Assembly: GCA_022605405.1 (NCBI GenBank)
Contig: JABYQQ010000013.1
Location: forward strand, 868,001 to 932,000
Source of the DNA: Earliella scabrosa
Taxonomy: Eukaryota; Basidiomycota; Agaricomycetes; Polyporales; Polyporaceae
DNA length: 64,000 nt
Reading direction: 5' to 3'
A program made the position numbers and the translations under genes. Below the pieces are notes generated by a model. The model did not search any database. It was not told where the DNA came from and saw nothing but the letters and a program-made list of their open reading frames with translations. Positions 58,224-64,000 of the stretch are shown here, one piece after another; within the stretch, counting starts at the first letter, position 1, and each line of letters starts with the position of its first letter.

Positions 58224-59310
58224 CTACATCTTCTTGGAGATGACTAGGAAGGTCTGGTAAGGGTACTCGAAGATGCCCTTGTCCTCGTCTATCCACTTCA
58301 ATCCGTCCTTGCGCTGCAAGATGGCGTCGATGTCGCTGATCACCTTCTGCCTCTCTTCGGGCGAGAGCACGGCGATGTAGCTCTTGCTGCAGGCGCGGTC
58401 GACGACGATGTCCCGGGTGCCGTGCAGGACGTAGTCCCAGACGTTCTCCTCCTGCGGGTGGAACTTCGCCTTGTAGGTCGGCACGGTGAACGCAGCACGC
58501 CAGAGGCCGAGGCGGAACTGCGGCGTCCCGCTCTCGTGCTGCTCGATGCGGTCGCGGAGCTGCGCGACCCAAGCTGCGCGGTCTCTGCGAGTGACAATCC
58601 CCATGTATCAGCCTTCTCCGCGCGCGATGTCGCTACATGCCATGATGGTTGTGCCCACCTGTCCTCGAGGTTCCAGATGAACGCGACAGTGCCCTCGGGC
58701 TTGAGCACCCGCGCGAACTCAGCTGCAGCCTTGTCGTGGTCAGGGCACCAATGGAAGGCCTGCAATCGGTGGCGGGACGGGTGAGCACTCGTTCTGCAAT
58801 CCGGAAGGCGAGAGGGAAGGTACCGTACCTGCGCGATGATGATGACGTCCGCCCACCCGTCCTCGATGCCGGTCGTGTCGAACGTGCCCTCGCGGACGGA
58901 CACACGCGGGTCGAGGACCGTCTTGGAGAACACGCTGCGCATGCCCTCGCTGGGCTCGACCGCGCGGAGCTCGCCGATGGCGTGGGCCCAGTCGGGGTGC
59001 GCGAGCAGCGCGCGGGTGAAGATCCCAGTGCCGGCTCCGATCCTATTCCCATGCGCAGTCAGCGCCTCCTCTTAGGAGTCATTGTAGGCGCATCCTCACT
59101 CGACAACATTCAACGGCGGGGACGCCTTGACTTCCTTGCGGATGTGGGCGATAGCGTTGGGTTGGTAGGACGGGCGAGCACTGCGAAGTCCGACATTCGG
59201 AACTCAATAGCTCTTGTCAACGGTTCGCGACCCTGCACGCACCGATCGTATAGCTCGTTCGTGCCCGTGCCGAAGCCCTCCTTCGCGAGCTGATGAACGG
59301 TAGACGACAT
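58224..59310 (-). CDS. Class I SAM-dependent methyltransferase
   Basis: Five exons give about 290 residues. Spliced landmarks: RARPSYQPNAIAHIRKEV, motif I VVEIGAGTGIFTRALL, AVEPSEGMRSVFSKTVLDPR, EGTFDTTGIEDGWADVIIIA, QAFHWCPDHDKAAAEFARVL, KPEGTVAFIWNLEDRDRAAW, then a C-terminal cap with FHPQEENVWDYVLHGTRDIV and FEYPYQTFLVISKKM. This arrangement resembles the UbiE/TMT1-like small-molecule methyltransferases common in fungi; a QAFHW motif is typical of that group. The substrate cannot be inferred. ATG 59310 was chosen; upstream in-frame codons lack ATG. It converges with HSP90 (227 bp between stops). Confidence 0.85.
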
Positions 59311-59791
59311 TGTGCGCACGCGTACGACAATATTCTGGATGTCGCGTTGATCACCCAGAGTGCGCGCCGTCTAGTTTGTCAACGTACCTGTTGAACCAAG
59401 GATCGTGGTAGCGGCTGCGTGGGGATGTATGGCCTGCACACTGGTGTGGGTTCACGCTATTTGTACGTGGAGAAGCAGCATGAGGGGTGGCGCCATACCT
59501 GGGAGTGACGGATGATAAGTCCGGCAGGCCGAAAGAGCTCCGACGCGCATGCCGCGAGGATGGTGCATGCCACGCGCCGGATGAGCACCTCTCGCAGCCA
59601 ACGCAAGGATGGTGAATGTCATGGATCGGGTAAGAGTCGCGTTTGCCAAGAGAGATAACAGACCACCGTCATATCTGCGGCAGCATATGATGCATATCTA
59701 CGCTTGTGTCACTGTGCCGGCCTAATTGAACCCGGCGGCTTGCTCACCTCCGACGATGTCCGAAAGCTCGTTCGTGGAATCGACAGCAAAA
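59311..59791. other. Intergenic, nothing recognised
   Basis: 481 bp between the methyltransferase start and the 3' end of tRNA-Ser(CGA). It contains the tRNA's terminator at its right end (59788-59791). Confidence 0.5.
59788..59791 (-). terminator. RNA polymerase III terminator of tRNA-Ser(CGA)
   Basis: Four T residues on the minus strand immediately after the discriminator base, the minimal Pol III stop signal. Confidence 0.65.
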
Positions 59792-59883
59792 CGACACCAG
59801 CAGGATTTGAACCTGCGCTCCCAGAGGGAAACAGATAACCGAAAGATTCGAATCTGTCGCCTTAACCACTCGGCCATAGTGTC
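59792..59883 (-). tRNA. tRNA-Ser(CGA) with a 10-nt intron
   Basis: The acceptor stem GACACTA pairs with TGGTGTC. The A box TGGCCGAGTGG and B box GGTTCAAATCC are perfect. Anticodon stem ACAGA/TCTGT closes around loop TTCGAA...A only after removal of 59846-59837 (tctttcggtt), at the canonical position. Anticodon CGA is at 59850-59848. The intron contains TCG, complementary to the anticodon. The long variable arm CCC-TCT-GGG confirms a serine tRNA. Confidence 0.95.
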
Positions 59884-60601
59884 TTAGGGGCTTGTATTCA
59901 CTGCAATAGATCCATGCAAGACTGTCGTCCTCAGCAAGCGAGCGGGACACGTACTTGACGTAACTGGGTTATGCTGAATGTCGTGTACAAGACGTCTCCA
60001 TGCATTCATTGGTCGCTGTCCAGTTTCTGGACTATCACACAGAACGCCGCTGGCAAGTACAATGGCAATCTTGCAACGTTCTCGCGCTCATGGCCGCCGG
60101 CATCCCCAATCCTATCATACTCATGCCATTAATACCTGGCGTTCCAACCGGCGAGCGAACAGCAATAGCTGTGATGGTTGACGGGCAACAGATCCATGCG
60201 AACTGATGCACATCCTTGCGATCCACCCACGCGGTGAGAAGACAGACACCGGTCTGCTTCTGCTAGTGACACCTCGTCCTGCAAGTTGCAATCCATGCGA
60301 CAGAGTGAGTGCTGTTTCCTACTGTCATGTCTGACCCACTCACATCATTGGATGGTCCCTCAAGCCATCGCTTATGTCGTTGCTTTCTATAAAGATCGGG
60401 GGCAGGCATTTGGGAATGCGGGACTGACAGTGATGAAACCGTGCTCATTACCGGTCCTTCGGGCCTTCACTGACATCGCATCCCTCGAGAATTATTGGTA
60501 CAGCATGTCGGCGCTGTTTGTGCTGCTATAAAACGACACGACGCTCTGTCCGGCCTCCCGTCGGCCTTGATGGTCTGCCCCCTGCTATTGACTCTCGCGG
60601 C
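59884..60601. other. Intergenic: tRNA upstream flank and promoter of the first DUF6533 gene
   Basis: 718 bp. A plus-strand frame at 60000-60206 reads MAAGIPNPIILMPLIPGVPT... but has no recognised family. The TATA box of the DUF6533 gene lies at 60527-60533. Confidence 0.4.
60527..60533 (+). promoter_or_regulatory. TATA box of the first DUF6533 gene
   Basis: TATAAAA, 75 bp before the start codon. Confidence 0.6.
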
Positions 60602-62241
60602 ATGAACGCGACCACCGACGCCGACTCCCTGAGGGAGTTGCAGGAGTCGTTCGTGAACTATTACGCTAACACGTAAGCGGATCATCTCCCAAACAGTCAG
60701 CGATGCGAGCGATGTTTGATCTGTTTGGACAGCCTCACCTTCAACTATGCGGATCTGGCTGTATTTGGTGAGCACTCGATGCGTTCCCGCACTCCTCAGG
60801 CTCCAGTGATTGACAATGTTGTTGTACAGTGGTCCTTGTGTTCGAGTATCTCATCACCTTCGACCGCGAGGTTCATTTTGCTTGGGGTCACAAGCTTTCC
60901 TGGGCCAGAGGCATATTCTTTCTGAATCGGTATCTTGGTCTCGTGGAGTATTTCGTTGTTCTCGGTCCGTTGTTGCCTGTGGTCAACTACACTGTGAGTA
61001 GTCACCTTGGCATGCTGTATGCAATGATGCCGGACTGACGTATCATCTAGAGGCAAGTATTTCAACAGTATGAGCCGCTCATGACTCTCACACATGTCAC
61101 TTTTAGCTGTGTCTTGCTAACAAGGCTGACGCAAGCTGTTCAAATCGTGCTGTACGCTGTATGGGCAGGTTCGACGCTCTCTCCTGATATTCGTTTGTAA
61201 CCGGTCCACTCTAAAATTGACCCCGTCGTAGCATTCTCGGGCGTGCGCGTGTATGCAATCAGTGGGCGCAATACATCAGTCACTGTCCTCGTCCTCGCGC
61301 TCGCTATGGTTCCAGTGGTGACAAATGCTGTGAGTGAGCAGTGCTCCCGGTGTAGTCAGTATTGGCCGCTAATGGTTCACCTCATAGTACGTGGCTATGA
61401 TAACGTCTGTTCACTTGGCGGACGTGGGCTGTATGATTGAGATAGTGTCAACCGCGACATGGATACAGTAAGTGCATGTCTCGGCTATTCATTCTCTTAG
61501 TTGACCTCAATGTTAGATGTGCGTACTGTCCAATTCCTCACAGCCATCGATCGACTGAGTCGTATCACAGTGTCTATCGCTACGAGGTCGTGCATGATCG
61601 TCTCCGACGCCATCGTGATCATAGTGACCTGGGTCAAAACTTGGGGCACCATCCGTATTGCCCAGAGACTCCAGGTGGAGATGTGCTTCACGTCGCTCGT
61701 TCTCAAAGAGGGTATCCTGTATTTCGCGTACGTCCTGCTAACTATTGATCTCGTGGCCTCACCTGACACTGTCTTGCAGCATCATGCTTTCTCTCAACGT
61801 CGTTCAGATTATTTTCAATGTCACGCAGGCCAGCAGCTACGGTTTCATCATACCCTTTGTGAACGTGTGGGTTTTAAAGCGTTTCAGTGTAATGCGGTCT
61901 GCTGATGGGTTGCCTATCTGCGTAGCATGACGCCTATCCTCATCTCCCGGTTCTTCCTGGACCTCGATGACCTGACATCGCACGACTACATGTACAAGTC
62001 ACCCTCGTCAGGAGCCAAGACCAACGTCCTAGCATGGAGCTCAACTCTGCAATTCGTTGATCCTGCAAGTTCCGTGCGTAGCAATCTCTTCTCACCGATG
62101 TCGTGTCATCTCAGCATCTAGCAGGTGTCGGATTACACACGGTCTGCGCTGGCTCACAGCGGTGTCCATAGCGAATACCGACTCGGGGAGTCAGATCCGG
62201 CTCTTGTGACGCGAGGTTACCGTCCCGCAGCTACGTGGTAG
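60602..62241 (+). CDS. DUF6533 multi-pass membrane protein, copy 1
   Basis: About ten short exons. The protein starts MNATTDADSLRELQESFVNY. The family block is VVLVFEYLITFDREVHFAWG then WARGIFFLNRYLGLVEYFVV, the tyrosine/aspartate-containing first loop and membrane segments typical of DUF6533 in Agaricomycetes. Further membrane helices follow: TQAVQIVLYAVWA, FSGVRVYAISGRNTSVTVLV, MIVSDAIVIIVTWVKTWGTI and MLSLNVVQIIFNVTQA, then FIIPFVNVMTPILISRFFLD. The C-terminal tail is hydrophilic (YTRSALAHSGVHSEYRLGES) and ends in ATW. About seven helices in total suggest a receptor-like or transporter-like protein; function is unknown. The exon joins around 61375-61575 are tentative. Confidence 0.8.
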
Positions 62242-63031
62242 GTCGCATGGTCCTGCAGCAGAATAACAGAAATCTCTGTACCATAGCGATACTTGAGAAG
62301 AAGTTATGTCTCCTTTCCATCTGATATGTTCCATAAGCACGTCGCCCTCCGCACCTATCATTGTCGACCAATAGCATGGTGAGTGGTAAACTTACTGTCT
62401 GTTCCTCTGGTGCGCTCCAAACATAGAAGGGCAGATTCTGGATTGCATCTGTCGTGGCTGGTCCACAGCGCCCAATCTGGACGGGCGTCTGGCAGTGCCT
62501 TCGACCGTTGGTTACCCCGGCACAACAACCGGGGCGAATGGCAGGTCAAAACGCGGGCGCCGTCGTGATGGTCGAATAGGAAGCCAGAGCCGCCCTCGGC
62601 AGTCAAATTCTATCACCCACTCACCGCTTCCGATAGGACGAGAGGGCGAACACTGGCAAACCGCATGCTGCTGACGGCCACTGACAGTTGGCTCTGAAGG
62701 ATCACAGTGTGGCTATAATGCGACCGTCTGCCCCTGCAGCTGCCCAAACGCCCCTGTCCCGCTGCGAGCGAAGCTGGGACCGCTTGTGATGGCGCCGGTC
62801 TGCCAGGTGTTGGCCGTGTTCTGAACAACGAAGAGTAGTACGCCGCCACTGCGAAGGACTGTCAGCGCTCCCCTCCGGGGTGAGTATTCCCTTGCGTCGG
62901 TCCATCTAACATGCCACAGCCCACGTCGAGCGCCGCGAGATGACTGGTATATAAGGCCATGGATGTCACCCCGAGTCGCTGTGCTTTTCTCCGGCCTTGA
63001 TGGTCCATCACTCTCCCTGGGTTCGTACGGC
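62242..63031. other. Intergenic between the two DUF6533 genes
   Basis: 790 bp. It contains the TATA box of the second copy near the right end. No other feature is supported. Confidence 0.5.
62948..62954 (+). promoter_or_regulatory. TATA box of the second DUF6533 gene
   Basis: TATATAA, 84 bp before the start codon, a spacing close to that of the first copy. Confidence 0.6.
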
Positions 63032-64000
63032 ATGTCGTCGATGGGTTCGGATGCCCACGGGTGGGCGGACGCAGTGGAAGCCGCAGAGTTGTATTCCGAA
63101 ATAGAGGCGCTCCCGGGCATTGTTGCCGGCATGTGAGCAGTATTTCTCTTGCACGGGAGGCGCTGTCTGCAGCAGACTCATGCTAGTTACAGTCGCACGG
63201 TGCAATTAGCTTTCGTCTCGGCTTTCGGTGCGTGCGTCTTCCCCAACCACGCGCGGTCAGGGCTAACATACACGGAATTGCTATAGTACTCCTACTTTAC
63301 GAGTATATGATCACCTTCGATCGCGAGGTCAACTACGCCTGGGGTCGCAAGATGACATGGGCAAAGGGACTCTTCTTTCTGAATCGATACCTCAGCCTGT
63401 TCCAAGTCTTGACGGGTCTTGTGAGCGTCTTTCTTCCCGCGTCGGAATTTGTATGTGTCCATATCTTCGCCCCACCCAATATGCTGAAACTCATTGTGGC
63501 GGCAGAGGTGAGTATGATGTAGATCAACAGACATAACCGACGTGCCAACGATCCCATAGCTGCTCCACTTTGCAACGGGTCATGCAGTCCTGTACGATTG
63601 CACTCTTCCTGGTCTGGGCGGGTAAGCCTTAGATCTCGAGACCTGGTTCGCAATACAACTGTACCAATCACTGCACCAACAGTCTTCTCTGGTTTACGGG
63701 TCTATGCGATCAGCGGTCACGGGATCTTCATCGCAGCGGTGGTGACTCTGCTCGCCTTGGTCCCAGCCGTGACGAACACAGTTCAGTATTTCTAGACTTG
63801 ACCGCTGCATTCATATTGATGCCCCTGCCGATAGCTACTAGATGTGTTGACCACACCCTACGCTACATCTTTCGAATTTTTCCCGGTTACAGGCTGCAGC
63901 ATGGTCATGGACCTGACATACTTGGATATACTCAGGTGATAGCGTGAATGCCTTCCAGATACAAGGCCAAAGACACTGACAACTATTGACCTCGTAGCCT
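63032..64000 (+). CDS. DUF6533 multi-pass membrane protein, copy 2, cut by the window edge
   Basis: Clear exons are 63032-63132, 63187-63227 and 63287-63450; later exons include about 63562-63622 and one starting near 63682. The N-terminus (MSSMGSDAHGWADAVEAAEL) is acidic and unlike copy 1. From the third exon the copies align: VLLLYEYMITFDREVNYAWG and WAKGLFFLNRYLSLFQVLTG share about 24 of 34 positions with copy 1, and FSGLRVYAISGHGIFIAAVV matches its later helix. The join after ASEF (63450) is unresolved. The remaining helices and tail lie beyond 64000. The function is unknown; tandem duplication followed by divergence is the simplest origin. Confidence 0.75.

Noticed and set aside
58649..59293. 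214-codon plus-strand frame opposite the methyltransferase
   Set aside because: It is antisense to exons that carry clear SAM-binding motifs; no independent support.
62713..63132. 139-codon minus-strand frame over the start of the second DUF6533 gene
   Set aside because: Antisense to the first exon and promoter of that gene; no domain or splice pattern.

Overview
The window is nuclear DNA of a filamentous basidiomycete, most probably an Agaricomycete. The evidence is the gene content (a tandem pair of DUF6533 membrane proteins, a secreted DUF1996-WSC protein, an HSL-type hydrolase with a membrane anchor, fungal-type AIM34, FYV7, EGD2 and GYP7) and the gene structure (many GT-AG introns of about 50-60 nt, very short exons, compact intergenic gaps, GC-rich exons). 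I find 35 protein genes, two of them cut by the window edges, and two intron-containing serine tRNA genes. Most are single-copy housekeeping genes in mixed orientation. I see no transposon, integrated virus, rRNA or CRISPR array.

Layout. 1-5 kb: the 5' part of a Gfo/Idh/MocA-like oxidoreductase, a small coiled-coil protein and a multi-exon protein of unknown function, all on the minus strand. 5.6-16.4 kb: two mitochondrial proteins in tandem (AIM34-like, COA8-like), nucleoporin Nup133, a PRCC-family protein, histone H2B and the mitochondrial dehydratase HTD2. 18-25.6 kb: an unknown SP/TP-rich protein, phosphoserine aminotransferase, tRNA-Ser(GCU), the Rab GAP GYP7 and ribosomal protein eS21. 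25.9-36.6 kb: a lipid phosphate phosphatase, the PP4 regulatory subunit R2, FYV7, eIF1, the tri-snRNP protein SNRNP27, glutathione synthetase, an unknown RNA-binding-like protein and cap-binding CBP20. 36.8-46.5 kb: proteasome ATPase Rpt3, pyrroline-5-carboxylate reductase, ALG13, TRM9, NAC alpha, an OBAP/DUF1264 protein and ESCRT-I VPS28. 46.9-64 kb: the hydrolase, the DUF1996-WSC protein, hamartin (TSC1) directly followed by HSP90, a class I methyltransferase, tRNA-Ser(CGA) and the DUF6533 pair.

How the genes relate. This is not a pathway cluster. Many genes serve gene expression and proteostasis: nuclear pore, cap binding, spliceosome, eIF1, eS21, NAC, TRM9, ribosome biogenesis, Rpt3 and HSP90. 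Close divergent pairs (NUP133/PRCC, GYP7/RPS21, FYV7/SUI1, CBC2/RPT3, PRO3/ALG13) probably share promoters. The most suggestive neighbourhood is TSC1 next to HSP90, because hamartin is a known Hsp90 co-chaperone in animals. This HSP90 ends in MEEID instead of MEEVD.

Exon boundaries were worked out by eye from splice signals and frame continuity. They are reliable where the family is well known and tentative in the unknown genes and the DUF6533 genes.
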